Part shown: in pieces, positions 41,921 to 53,562 of the stretch
Position numbering within the stretch: the stretch's first letter is position 1
How the letters are laid out: the number at the start of each line of letters is the position of its first letter
NCBI GenBank assembly: GCA_030411725.1
Contig: MU839849.1
Coordinates: 186,001-250,000, forward strand
Direction of reading: 5' to 3'
Origin: Echria macrotheca
Lineage: Eukaryota; Ascomycota; Sordariomycetes; Sordariales; Schizotheciaceae
Length of the DNA stretch: 64,000 nt
Notes under the pieces: generated by a model
The model's database searches: none
What the model was told of the DNA's origin: nothing
The model's input: the letters and a program-made list of their open reading frames with translations, nothing else
Made by a program: the position numbers and the translations under genes

Positions 41921-44194
41921 ATGGCGCCGCTGAGGCTCCTCGCGCACAAGGATGGCCAGTTCTACGTTTTCGACCCGCGGACACTCAGCGAACCGGTCCA
42001 GTATGATATCGTGTCGTACACATGGGGCCCCCAGGCGGAGCGATACGACACCAAGATCGAGGGCGTGACGTGGTATGTCCAGGTCAACGAGACCAAGCTG
42101 AACGAGATCAAGCAGTTCATGGTGCACGCTCAGGTGCGGTACCTGTGGGTCGACTGCGTGTGCATCAACCAGGACGACGACGTGGAGAAGACGGGCGAGC
42201 TGGAGCACATGTACGACTACTACACGGGCGCGGAGCGGTGCCACATGCTGCTGGACATGGACGAGGTGTGGAACCCGCACGAAATCGTCGAGGACCTGCG
42301 GTTCCTCGGCCACCTGCTGTCGCACATGCGCGGCACGGCCGTGGCCGACAAGGCCAAGCTGAGCGACGACATGATCGGGCGCATCGCCACGTGGGCGGGC
42401 GACGGCAAGCCGTGGAAGTTCGCCATGAGCAAGCGCGAGGTGCAGTCGGCGGCGGTCGAGCCGGGGGTGCTCAACTGCTTCGCGTCGAGCGTGGCGCGGA
42501 TCCGGTCGCTGTTCCACCACCTGTACTTCTCGCGCGTGTGGACGTTCCAGGAGATGCTGCTGGGCAAGAACATGACCATGTGGACCATGAGCCCGGACAA
42601 GGTCGCGCGCATCGGCGAGTTCGACACGTGGATGGACCTGGCCACCGACGCCAACGACAAGGCCATCAAGCTGTACCGCTGGATCGACGAGAGCCGCGAG
42701 CTCAAGTCGGCCGGCGTCAACGCCATCCTGGGACTGGTGGCCGAGGACCTGCTGACGCTCGCCACACTGCAAACCCAGGTGCGCGGCATCCACGCCGCCC
42801 GCACCGACATCATCAGCGGCGGGCCGGGCTGGTGGCGCGACAACCGCGGCGGCGTGGCCAACGTCTTCTCGGCCATCTCGTTCATGGAGCGGTCGTGCCG
42901 CTACCAGCAGGACATCTTCCGCGGCCTGCTGGGCATCTTCAACGGGCTGCTGACCCCCGACGAGATGCGCACCCACCTGAGCAGCGGCGACGACGTCAGC
43001 GCCATGTCGTTTGTCTTCTTCCAGAAGCTGTCCCTCAAGACGGAGCGCGCCTGGACCCGGCTCGTCATCAGCAGCGCCGACCGCGGCACCTGGGACTGGC
43101 TGCCCATCGTGGCCAACCACACGCGCCCGCTGACGACCGACTGCTTCTCGGGCGTGGTCGATCTCGGCCGGCTCAAGCCCGACGGACTCGCGGCCGTTCA
43201 GGCGCGCACCGGCATCGTCGGGTCGCCCAAGCGCATCATGACACTGCGACTCCACGCGGCGGCCGACGACGACAAGAAGGGTTTTCGCTTTCGCTTTCGA
43301 GGCTGCAACTGCGGCAAGAAGGTCAAATCGGGCCTGTTCCGCAAGGAGCCCATCCCGACCAATACGGAGCGCGTGCGCGTCGTCAAGGACGAGACGGGCC
43401 GGACCCTGGTCCAGTGCGCCACGCTGCTGGGAAGTCTGATCGATCCCGGCGGCAGCGTTGTTGAGTACCGCCGGCGCCTGCTCAAGAAGCTCGGCCCGTG
43501 GTGGCGCGTCAGTGATCGCAACGCCAAGCCGAACAACTGGGTCGACCGGTGCGTAAGCGGGACCGCCTGGGCCGACCCGGCGCCGGGCATGCTGCGGGCG
43601 CACAACGAGTCGGCCAACTTCGACATGGAGGACATCATCCGGTGCGAGTCGCGTCTGCACAACGAGACGACGGCCCGCATCGAGTGCGAGCTGCGCGTCG
43701 GCTGCGGCTGTGTGATCACCGGTCCGTTCTCGTTCATCATGGAGGCCCTGACGTCTGTCGAGGGGGGCGTGCTCGGCGGCGACTCGGTGACGTTCGACGA
43801 CGATGGCCGTATCATTCTCAAGGACGGGCTGGGGCTCGCGCAGGTGGGCGATGTCGACAAGTCGTTCCAGCTCGTGGCGTTCCAGGGCGACCCGGATTCC
43901 TACAAGCTGCACGCGAAGCGGTGTCGGAAAACTAAGCTCGACAACCCGGTGCGTGAGAAGAAGGTTGCCGAGGGGGTCGAGTTCTGGCCCCGGGCGAGAG
44001 CGCTGGTCAGAAATGATTTCAAGCACGAGTTCTCCGATATGGCGCGGGACTATGGTTTTGTCGAGACCGGCGCGGGCAATTTGTTGATCTGCAGGAACCA
44101 CCCGATGGATCGGTACAGGGTCGTCGGTGTGTGTCTGGACGGGCCCGAGAAGACGCGGCACAAAAAGGAGACGCACACCGTGACGTTGCGTTAG
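41921..44194 (+). CDS. HET-domain (heterokaryon incompatibility) protein (757 aa)
   Basis: Intronless. The N-terminal HET domain carries the three family blocks: YDIVSYTWG (about residues 28-36), YLWVDCVCINQDD with the following E-x-x-x-M-Y-x-Y helix, and FSRVWTFQEMLLG. HET domains share distant similarity with TIR domains and trigger cell death when incompatible nuclei meet. The C-terminal 450 residues are unassigned and contain a Cys-rich patch (RGCNCGKK) and a second Cys/Gly region (RVGCGCVITGPF). No signal peptide or membrane segment was seen. The gene is unusually GC-rich at third codon positions, giving a long but meaningless antisense frame. Start: first ATG before the HET domain. It sits directly downstream of the GTPase-patatin gene in the same orientation. 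Confidence 0.9.
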   Translation: MAPLRLLAHKDGQFYVFDPRTLSEPVQYDIVSYTWGPQAERYDTKIEGVTWYVQVNETKLNEIKQFMVHAQVRYLWVDCVCINQDDDVEKTGELEHMYDYYTGAERCHMLLDMDEVWNPHEIVEDLRFLGHLLSHMRGTAVADKAKLSDDMIGRIATWAGDGKPWKFAMSKREVQSAAVEPGVLNCFASSVARIRSLFHHLYFSRVWTFQEMLLGKNMTMWTMSPDKVARIGEFDTWMDLATDANDKAIKLYRWIDESRELKSAGVNAILGLVAEDLLTLATLQTQVRGIHAARTDIISGGPGWWRDNRGGVANVFSAISFMERSCRYQQDIFRGLLGIFNGLLTPDEMRTHLSSGDDVSAMSFVFFQKLSLKTERAWTRLVISSADRGTWDWLPIVANHTRPLTTDCFSGVVDLGRLKPDGLAAVQARTGIVGSPKRIMTLRLHAAADDDKKGFRFRFRGCNCGKKVKSGLFRKEPIPTNTERVRVVKDETGRTLVQCATLLGSLIDPGGSVVEYRRRLLKKLGPWWRVSDRNAKPNNWVDRCVSGTAWADPAPGMLRAHNESANFDMEDIIRCESRLHNETTARIECELRVGCGCVITGPFSFIMEALTSVEGGVLGGDSVTFDDDGRIILKDGLGLAQVGDVDKSFQLVAFQGDPDSYKLHAKRCRKTKLDNPVREKKVAEGVEFWPRARALVRNDFKHEFSDMARDYGFVETGAGNLLICRNHPMDRYRVVGVCLDGPEKTRHKKETHTVTLR

Positions 44195-44403
44195 TGCACC
44201 AATGATACCTACTTCTTCTGCTTACATGTTCTCCGTTGAATGCGGGTTGTTGGCCGTTTGTTTCTGCAAGCCGGTTCGTAAATGCCGGCAGATGTGGCCG
44301 TCATTATTCGCTGAAACGGTATAATACAACAAACGCCCCTCCTCTCCTGTTTCCCTTGTCCTCGACAACACACACCCGACAAAACTTGATCGCACTGTCT
44401 AAG

Positions 44404-45835
44404 ATGTCGAAATCTGATACTACAAACACCAGGAATATCCCCTCGGGTAAAATAAAATGGGCAATCGTAGGTCAATGGTTAAAAAGTCGTATCAACTACA
44501 AGCTAACATCATTTCCAGGTGGGAGGCTCCCTCGGCGGACTGGCCACGGGAATAGCTCTCAAAGCACTCGGCCATGACGTAACGATACTTGAGCGAAACC
44601 CAACACCACTGCTTCACGACCAAGGTGCCGGTATCGTCGCCGGCGGTGATTCCCTCGCTTTTCTAAAGAGGTACAACCGGTGCAAGCGGCCAGTGGCCGT
44701 CGAGTCGAAGCGGCGACAGTACCTCGACCGGGAAGGGAACGTGGTGCACACGGTCGACATGGTACAGAACATGAGCTCGGTGTGTCCCGTTTCATATCGC
44801 CTTATCTCGTGTAACTAACAAAACAAGTGGGATCTAACCTACCACATCCTCCGCGCCAACTACGACGGCACGCCGAGCCCCTATTGCGAAGTCCCATCCC
44901 CCGACCCCCACCACGGCAAGGCAACCCACCACCACGACCGCACGGTAACCTCGGTCGGCCTATCCGCCGACAAATCCCGCGTCCTCGTGCACTGGAAGTC
45001 CACCTCCACCCCATCCCTCACCGGCACTCTAGAAGCAGACCGCGTCGTCGGCGCCGACGGCCCCAGCTCCACCATCCGCTCGCTCTTCCACCCCGAAGTC
45101 CAGCGGACATACGCAGGCTACTGCGCCCTGCGCGGCACCGTCCTCGAATCCGCCGTATCCCAATCCACCCACACCACCTTCGCCGAGCGGTTCACCTTCT
45201 TCCACGGCCCCGGTGTGCAGATCCTCGCCTACCTGATCCCCGGCAAGAACGGGACCGTCACCCCCGGCGAGCGCCTGGTCAACTTCGTGTGGTACAAGAA
45301 CTTCCCTACCGGCAGTGCGGAGCTCGAAAGGATAATGACCGACCGCACCGGCGTGCGCCGCAAAGTCACCATCCCGCCGGGTATGACATCCCCCGAGGCA
45401 TGGGAGGAGCAGCGCACAGCGGCGCGGGAGACGCTGCCGCCGCAGTTCGCCGAGGTTGTCCTGAAGACGGAGAAGCCGTTCGTGCAGGCCGTCACGGACG
45501 TGCTCAGCCCCGAGCATGAGTTCCTCGACGGGAGGGTGGTCTTGATCGGCGATGCGCTGGCGGGGTTCCGGCCGCACACGGTCGCGTCGACGTCGCAGGC
45601 TGCGTTGGATGCTATGTTGCTTGCGGATTATGTTTCGGGGGAGATTACGAGGGAGGAGTGGAAGAGGGAGACGATGGGGTTTGCGAGGTATATTCAGAGG
45701 CGCGGGGTGGAAATGGGCGAACGCAGCCAGAAGGAGGTCTTGGGGCTCGACGAGTATATAAGAGATCGGGATGTGGCGTCGACGGCGAGGGAGGATGAGG
45801 TTTATCCCGGGTGGGCTACTGCTGTTGATCTCTAG
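44404..45835 (+). CDS. FAD-dependent aromatic-ring monooxygenase (443 aa)
   Basis: Class A flavoprotein hydroxylase using NAD(P)H and O2. Exons: 44404-44466, 44519-44779, 44828-45835. Intron 1 interrupts the dinucleotide-binding motif; splicing gives AIVGGSLGGLATGIALKALG, which fits GxGxxG with Ser in place of Gly. Further family motifs are VVGADGPSSTIR (the DG fingerprint) and LIGDALAGFRPHTVASTSQA (the GD motif contacting FAD ribityl). The layout resembles the 2,6-dihydroxypyridine 3-monooxygenase-like group more than salicylate hydroxylases, but the substrate is not determined. It is cytosolic, with no signal. It faces an MFS transporter gene tail-to-tail only 170 bp away, suggesting joint use on an imported small aromatic or pyridine compound. 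Confidence 0.88.
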
Positions 45836-46004
45836 GGATTTTCATGTGTTCCACTTATATGCACTGGCTAGTCATTGTTGTGCAGAAAAAAGGACATCCT
45901 TCCTTCCACACCTTAGGTATTCCCATTATACACGACAGTCATGTATAGCTATGTAGGTAAGAACTTAACAACGACGCCCCAAAAAGCCCTTATGCGGATT
46001 GGAA

Positions 46005-47825
46005 CTACATGACCATCTTGAACGCTGGCTCCCGGTCATCGCCATATCCGATATACCCATCATATTTCCCCCGCGCCTTATCCCTATTGATCTTGGCGCA
46101 GTACAAGACGTTTCCCAGAATTCTAGAGTTATTAGCCCGTTTCTCACCTGTGCTATCTCACCAAACACGGCAAGTAACTACGACAAAAAAACTTACAAGA
46201 ACCAACCGGCAGTAAGCAGCGACATCACAATCGTATGTCCCTTGTGAAACGTCGGCCCCTCGACATCGGGATACAAAAACACGGCCAAGATGCCGCCGCA
46301 GTTCGCCACGGCCAGCTGCAGCGCCGCCGCCGTCGCCCGCTTGTAGTGTCCCGCCGAGTTGTTCGACAGCCAGGCCAGCACGGGCGGCACGCTGCTGTAG
46401 ATGCCCGTGGCCATGAGGAAGGTCATGCCGTATTTGGTCTTGGGGTGGTCGTCGAGGTTGGCGATGGCCGCGTAGCCTATGATCGCGAATGGGATTGTGC
46501 AGAGCATGATTATCCCGCGGATTTTGAGACGGTCGGAGAGGAAGGCGACGAAGACTTTTCGGGTCTGTTGTTAATAACGGGAGGGAAGGGGGGTGGAAAA
46601 GGGGGCTTACGGGTGGTGCATGCTGCTACGGCGTATGGCGGGACGGACCAGAGCTGGGCTTGGTTGGCCGTGTAGCCGAGGCCGAGGATGATGGTGGGGA
46701 GGAAGAGGCCGAACGAGTAGATCCCGGAGAGGAGACCGAAGTAGGCGCCTGCTGTGAGCCAGGTTTGGGGACTCAGAATAGCCCTGAGCATTTCTCTGGG
46801 TGAGAATTTCTCCTCGCTTTTTCTTGTCAGTATGTGTGCATCATCGAAGGTGAAAGGGGTAAAGGTGTACATCTCCTGGTTCCCGGTCCCGTGTTCCGCC
46901 CCTGTTAATCTGCTAATTCCAACTTCACGCTCCTCCTTTGATAAGAAGCGGGCCGTAGGGATGTTGTTTGGCAGGACGAGATATGTGAGAGCTGCTACGA
47001 CAACAGTCTGGCGGATATTAGAACTGCTACAGTCCAGCTTTAGGGTAACAAACTTACAAACAGCCCCTCGATGACGAAAATCCAGCGCCAGGGCGAAAGA
47101 CCTCCCCGATTCCCAATCTCAGCAAGAGCACGGGCGAGAAGACCACCGAATGCGCCAGACAGACTGGTCGCGGTATACAGCACGCCAATGCGGAGGGCGA
47201 GCTCGGCACGGGTGTAGATCGTCGAGAGATACAACACCTGAATTCCTCAGCGTCGTCGTCGCGAATCTTGGGGGAACCAAGGACCTACCATGCCGGGAAA
47301 CAAACCTCCCTCAGCAAGACCAAGGATCGCACGCAGGGCGATGAACTGAGAAAAGTTGTGGATGAAGCCCATGGCCAGACAAATCACGCCCCACGCGAAG
47401 GTCAGGAACGCGAGCCATATCCGCGGCGTGATTTTCTTGAGGACCAGGTTACTCGGGACCTCTCTGCTCCCCAGTCAGCAACGGCTTCCATTTGTATCTA
47501 GATGTGACATACGCGAGAATGTAGAGCGGATAAAAGACCGCCAGCCCCTGTGCGTATTGTCCATTCGTCATGCCGAGGTCCGCCTCGAGATGGTATATCT
47601 TCGCGTTGCCGACGTTGGTGCGGTCGAGGAACGAGCAGAGGACTAGAAGAATGAGGATTGGGAGGATTCTGCTGCTGTTAGCCATCGCCACTGTGGGATG
47701 GCCGAGGCGACGTACCTGATATCCAGCTTGAAGAGCAGTCGCCGGGTGGTGAGCTTGTGGTCGCCCTCGTCGGACGACGTGTCTATCACTGCATCTTCAA
47801 CCTCTGTCTTCTGCCGAAGGGACAT
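46005..47825 (-). CDS. MFS transporter, anion:cation symporter family (497 aa)
   Basis: Plasma-membrane symporter of the ACS group, which in fungi includes nicotinate (Tna1), allantoate, biotin and related acid permeases. Seven exons: 47825-47716, 47668-47513, 47463-47289, 47237-47058, 47007-46611, 46554-46197, 46122-46005. It has about 12 membrane helices, with family motifs LDRTNVGNAKIY in helix 1, EVPSNLVLKK, ILGLAEGGLFPGMVLYLSTIY and WRWIFVIEGL. The fifth intron (46610-46555) needs the acceptor CCGAAAAG; the nearer ACAG acceptor would shift the frame, whereas AAAAG gives CTTLFVAFLSDR. It is convergent with the FAD monooxygenase. Confidence 0.9.
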
Positions 47826-49781
47826 TTTGCTGTCTTTTCCTTCTTCCTCAGTTGAGATGATGGTGTCGTTGTCTTTCTTCCGAGCTCGAGGAGTCGAGGA
47901 CGACGGCCGTGCGAAGGAAACATGGAACGCAATTTTTTTGTCTTCGAAATCTTACCTGTCGCCCGCCATTTCTATATTTCAGTCGACGATCCAGACGTGT
48001 TACACAGGAATCGGCAGTTACAGTGTCGGATGATGACCAATCTGGACCGCGGCCGTGCTCAGCGTCAGGACGGCGACTTTTCGGCCGACGACAGTCCTGC
48101 CGCTGTCTATTGTCTGAGATTCGCCAACACATGGTAATCTGGCTGCCGGGATGCATATCAACGTATCACTACTGCAACTTTACAGGCTGCGGACCCGTGC
48201 GGTGCGACTGATAAACCGGCTCGAACTCACAGAATATTGACCGTTCGTAGGGGTCGTCGTCGCACAACGTCGGAAATCTATGGGATCAGTGTCAGCCGCT
48301 GCCGTTGTTACATGGGACCGACAGGGGAGGCCGGTCCAGACCGGGCACATATATCTGCAAGGTTCCTACGCTGGCGATTGCTGTTCGCCGAGCTGTTACG
48401 CGCCTAAAAGGAACCGTAGCATTCGCTATATGCCGGTCCCGCCTTGTGCATTATGTTTTGCGTGTTCTTGAATCCTTCGTTGGAATGGGGTAATCATGGC
48501 CAGCTGGGATCCCGCTCCGTCGCTAGTTGTATTGTACCATTCGCCGAGCATGGATATTCTCCGGGTCGGATTGCCGTTCGTCGTATAGAGGGAGCCAGTC
48601 GTCGAGTCGGCAGGAGGGAGTGCATGTCACTCTAAATTTCTTTGCATGCATGTACTATGTAGACAGCCAAGCGAAACCTCTGCAGCTCCAAGGCGAATTT
48701 TCTAATCGCCGTATTGTAGACGGGTGGTATACTCCGTATAGAGGGTACGAGATCCGTGTGGGATGAGAGTTGTTAGATAACAACCAATGCACCACAGGTG
48801 TAAAAATTGAAGCTCCGCATGAGTGTGAGATTGGCTGATACCGAGGTCTATATTTGACAACCCTTTTTCTCAACTCGGAGACATCCGGAGTTAAGAATAC
48901 ACGACAAATCGTTGACTGCCTGGCCCGATGCCATCTACTAGTAGGCGCGTCGGCGTTGCCAAGGCTGGTCCGTGCTAGACCCTCTGAGTCCTAAAGGAAC
49001 AAACTCATGGAAAAAGGTCTGAATAACACCTACGATAATCTAGAAAGACTTGGGGGTGGGATGGAAATTGATGGACAAGACACCATTGCCGCGGGCGGTA
49101 AAGAACCGATATTCAGCATATTGCAAGGTCCTTCCCCAGCATGTGCCATGTGGCAGGCCCTAATGCGTACAGCGTTTTTATGTCTGTAATGTTCAAAGCC
49201 TTCCACGAAAACTCACGATGTTTCCCAGCCATCAAGTCCGTTGACCACGGCAGTCCTTTTCCTGAGGAATGGTGCTAGGTTTGATGGCACTGTTGCTTTA
49301 GGTAAAACACTTCCTACCTAGGTTTGTCAGCGACGAGGAAAACATCAATCATGTAGCCTCTTGTGACAGAGGCCACTAACACAACTCAGCGATTCTAGCA
49401 AGAATCCAAGCAGTTTTTATGAGTTGTACACGCCGTCGCGGGATGGGTCTTGATGGGGGGTTGTACACCATCTACTTGGTTGATTATTATGTCTATAGAG
49501 GTATGCTACATGTACACTGGCTTACTGCATTTCATTGGTGTCCTCACACGTATCTTATCATGAATACCTCCATACATTTCGTATGCTAACTCGTCACACC
49601 ATAATGAGCGCTCGAGTTTCTTACACGGCATGGGCTGTTTGTGATGAAGACCAACTGCAAATCGTCCAGGGCGCGCTTTGATACGAAATTCAAGGAGAGA
49701 CTCGACTTTCAGTACTTCGTACAGTGTACATAGAACATCCAACATCCTCACTCAAGAGAGAAGTTCCCATGAGCAACCTCC
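47826..49781. other. 2-kb gene-poor region
   Basis: Only frames under about 110 residues, on all strands and without splice support. Base composition is more even and AT-richer than the flanks. No inverted terminal repeats or transposase motifs seen. May hold the transporter's promoter and old decayed sequence. Confidence 0.45.
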
Positions 49782-50845
49782 TCACTTCGAATCATAAAAC
49801 ACCAGCGCCCGAACCTCAATGCTCTCCCTCGGCTCCTTATCCTCTTCAGCCGGATCCACAAAGGCCGAATGCGGCACACGCCTAGCGACACTCCCGTCGT
49901 CGCGCGAATCAAAACACTTGATGAGCGTCACCTCGTCCGGGCGCTGCGCGTACTTGAAGAACCATTTGTGCTGCGGGTTCGGACGGACGGTATACGTCTC
50001 GCCGCGGCGGTTGGGGTAGATCAGCGCGACGGGGACGAGGTCGGAGTCCGGTACCGAGGGGGCGGATGCCACGGCCAGGGGGGACCGGAAGATTTGCTTT
50101 ATGGGGCGCCATACCTTTTTTTCTGATTCAGCATTTTTGGAGAGGAAATAAATTGGAGGGAAACGTACGTTGATTATTTGCACGCGGTTCTTGAGGAGCT
50201 CCTCGGCCTCGTCGGGGAGGTGGTGGGCTACGCGGCTTAGAGAGGCTTCGTACGACTGGTCGATGTGGACGCGCTCGACGGGGCCGCGGAGGGGCGGGCC
50301 GTCGGAGGCGCGGCGGTCTTTTTGCTGGCGGCGGATGGTATGGTCGAAGATGAAGATGCGGGATGCGCCGGTGCTGTTTGCTATCATTAAACTTTGCCGG
50401 GTGGACGGGAGCGTCGAAGACCGAAACGTACGCATCCTTGAGCAGCTGCTCGGTCTCCGGGTAGTACTCTGCTTTGATCTTTTCGTCGTCAACAAACTCC
50501 TTCTCGCGGCTTTCGTGCTTGTAGATCTGGAAGCCGTGGTTGTCGAGGTTGTAGTTGGCCTCGTCGCCGGTGACGTCGTGGACCGTCACGTTCAGGGGCT
50601 TGGTGGGACGGAAGTAGGTCTGGGGTTGGCTTTCATAGTAGGTCAGCATGGTTGAGTGGCAAGCTGGAAACGGAATGGGTGACTGACTCGACATAGGTTG
50701 GCGGCGGGGGAGATCCATCCTCGGCCTCGAGGTAGTAATTCAGTACTGTGTTGACATGGTGTTTTCCCTTGGCCGAATCTTGGAAGGGCTCGACCTTGCC
50801 CGAAAGGATTGGGGCCAGGGGGTTTGCAACGTCGGCGGCAGCCAT
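49782..50845 (-). CDS. AsaB/GA4-desaturase-like (7-alpha-cephem-methoxylase P8 family) protein (297 aa)
   Basis: Exons: 50845-50688, 50629-50432, 50373-50169, 50114-49782. The joined protein shows the fungal family pattern: LNYYLEAEDGSPPPPTY, VTVHD, LLKDATGASRIFIFDHTIRR (formed across intron 2), PVERVHIDQSYEASLSRV and NRVQIINVWRPIK (formed across intron 3). The conserved HxD in VHIDQS resembles the iron-binding dyad of 2-oxoglutarate-type dioxygenases, and relatives are annotated as hydroxylase/desaturase enzymes of secondary metabolism. No core synthase gene is present in the window, so the natural substrate is unknown. No signal peptide; probably cytosolic. It is divergent from the kinase gene. 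Confidence 0.88.
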
Positions 50846-51641
50846 GATGCTGTTCTTGAGCGTTGGGGGAGCTTCCTATAATATGGTGCAGATACAGATA
50901 TCGGAGATGGGAAGGGCTAGTAGTGCCACGTCTTCAGCAATCGTCAAAAGAACTCGACGCCGAGGTTCAGGGCCAATCTTATATGCATTGATAGGCGTAT
51001 CCGTCATCAGTGCGGGGTCGACATCGATTTGTCAGTCCGGATGGCTTCGACAGTGGCTGGCCACGCAGCAGACACAATCACGCCATCTGTGACGCAAAAC
51101 CCGTAACACACGGTATGGCAGATTGGTTCCTCCGGATATACGACCCGGAGTTGAGGTTTGGCCGGCTCGGCGGTGGGTACCGTATTAGCAATCATCGACA
51201 TAAAACGTTCCGAGATCATGTGCGACTATTTCCCCAGCGTGTAACACAACTTGCCGTTCTCCGGGAGCATCGGAACAAGTAGTTTCGACGTGGAACGTCC
51301 TATTCAGATGATAGGAGTAAATAACACACCACGGCCAAAACACTACGCAGTCAATTTCTTATCCATTGACGAAGTGTTGGTAGAAACTATAGTTTGTGAC
51401 GCAAGGTCAGCTTTGTAATGGACCTGATATTCTTTGTGCTGATACTATTCTTGGCTACGCAGAAAAGGTTGAGTCCATTTCCGGATATCTTTGTTGCAAC
51501 TCTGGGCACATCCGTAGTAGCTAGTTTATCTTTGTGAGAATCTTGAAAATAAAGACACGAGGCACAGTATCTTAACCCAACTGCGACTCGACACCCCTTG
51601 AACTTCCTGTACAGGCTTCGGCATCGAACCAATGCACAGAC
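50846..51641. other. divergent intergenic region
   Basis: Promoter space between the AsaB-like gene and the kinase gene. No gene or repeat seen. Confidence 0.45.
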
Positions 51642-53562
51642 ATGGATTTCCAAGATATCACGCCCGATCCGTCGGATCGCCCGATCTTGGTCGCGGACGT
51701 CCTGGCGGATGAAAAAGTCGCAGACTATTTTTATAAGCAGCGAGACAAGAACCGGGCTCGGTTTCAGGCGTTCCGCTCAGGGAAGGCCGACTGGTTTGGT
51801 TTCCGAGGTGGACCGATCGAGCCAAAAGAGGGCAATCCCAAACCACGATTTTTCCCAAAAATAAAAACGCTCGATCCGAACAAGTGGTACAACTACCCCG
51901 GGATCAAGGAGAAGACAGGCCAGTGGCAACGGTTCAGCCGCGACGCGAAGAGGACGTGGGACCCCGAGATTCTTGCGTACGTGAGGAAGGTTGCGAAGGC
52001 GCTGTATCCGTATGGCATCCAGTTCAAGAAGATACTCGGCGCTGGCGGCTTCGGATGGGCGGCGCTGTTTGAGATGCGCGACAAAGACGGGAATAGCCAG
52101 CAGTTTGTCTTCAAGTACGGTATAAAGCGGGATCGTCGCAGCATTCGTGAGGCCGAGAGGGAGAAGCGCATTCTTTGGGTGAGTATCCGCGTGGTTGTGT
52201 TCGGAAACTATTGCTGAACAAGCCAGCGTCACGCTGGAGCTTTGCACATTATACAGCCTGTAGTGATCCCGCAGGAAATACGGAATTCCATTCCTGTCCC
52301 TGCAATCGAGGCCGGCCCCAGTACTGCTGCCGCAGGACCACCCCAAGGCACCCCTGCCGGCACCGACGTGCTCCTGTTTTTCGACGACTTAAACCAGATC
52401 CCCAATTCCATGATCGTTGAGTACTGCTCCCGAGGCACCCTCGACAACTGGCTCTTCCAGCTTGGGCACCGCGTGTGGGTGCACAAGGAGAAGACAGCGC
52501 GGTTGCCGGAACGTGTGGCCCGCGAGATGCTCGCCTGTCTGCTCAGAGGCGTCATAGCCATGGAGTTTCCGCCCCTGACGGCCGATGAAATCCGAGCCGG
52601 CGAATGGGCGCGACACCCGGCCGTCTCCGAATCGGTCCCGCAACCCGTGTACGAGACTTGGCCTCTCATCCACTTCGACCTCGACCCGCAGAATGTGCTC
52701 ATTGGCGACTTCAAGCAGCCATATCGGATGGCCCCTGGTGCACCTCTGGACCCGCATGAGGCTGTCCCGGTCCTCAAGATAAACGACTTTGGTTTAGCCC
52801 GGTTTTTCTCGCCGGCAGACTTTCTTGACTTGTATTTTCCCCCATCGATCCACACTGCAAACTATGGCTGACAGCATTCAGGAAAAGGATGTGGAATACA
52901 CGGAAATGCGGAAAGCCAGACTACTTGACGCCGGTACCCACGCACCATTAATCACTTGGGATTCACGCGATGCTAATTTTGACAGGAACAATTCAGCATA
53001 GAATGGGACTGGGCCAAGTTTCTCCCTGACGACCCAAACCTGTACAAGACAGCAGGCAAATATTCCTGGAAGACGAACCTATGGTGCGTCGGTGGAGTAA
53101 GTGCCCCTTGTTAATTCGTGTTGACCACATGGTTAACCCTCAAAGATGATGCAAGCATGCATGTCCCTTTACCGACCCGACCCCCGCCGGTGGCCAACCA
53201 TGGAGAACATCATCATCGACCCCGACCCGACGGCCAGGAACCCTCAGAAAAAGCGGATGGCGACTTACGGCGGCCACTTGATCAATCTTGAGAATTTCAG
53301 TGAGCTAAAAATGTACAGCGTCGAGCTCCGCCATTTTGTAGCCCAGTGTCTGGCCGAGGCTCCTGAAAACCGGCCAAGCCTGGAGAGGGTGCAGGATGTG
53401 CTGAACAGCATCGGTAACTATCCTTGGGATCTGGCTCGGGGTGATCAGGACGATATATCAACCCGGGAGTGGGTTACCCGGTCGATGGGCACACCGAGTA
53501 ATCCACCGAACTGGACGCCACAGCAGCTACAGGATGTGGGTATTTCTTTGCTTTTGGCTTGA
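51642..53562 (+). CDS. divergent protein-kinase-like protein (573 aa)
   Basis: Exons: 51642-52178, 52227-52831, 52883/52882-52933, 52986-53096, 53146-53562, including a 52-nt micro-exon that completes DLKRMWNTRKCGKPDYLTP. Kinase landmarks: glycine loop GAGGFG (133-138), Lys in FVFKYG (158), the alpha-C Glu (about 170), a catalytic loop HFDLDPQN (328-335) in place of HRDxKxxN, and DFG (366-368). Then comes a P-E instead of the usual APE, formed across intron 3, and a C-lobe ending PENRPSLERVQDVL. A roughly 120-residue N-terminal extension has no known motif. Asp and Asn of the loop are kept, so catalysis is possible, but the Arg and Lys of the loop are replaced. Target unknown. The group is common in plant-associated ascomycetes. 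Confidence 0.82.

Noticed and set aside
42022..43464. 480-residue plus-strand frame inside the HET gene
   Set aside because: Arg/Gly/His-rich shadow of the real frame, caused by high GC.
41888..44176. 762-residue open frame on the minus strand opposite the HET gene
   Set aside because: Composition is Arg/Ala/Val/Asp-rich with no domain, and it mirrors the HET gene's GC-rich third codon positions. The plus strand carries the full HET motifs.
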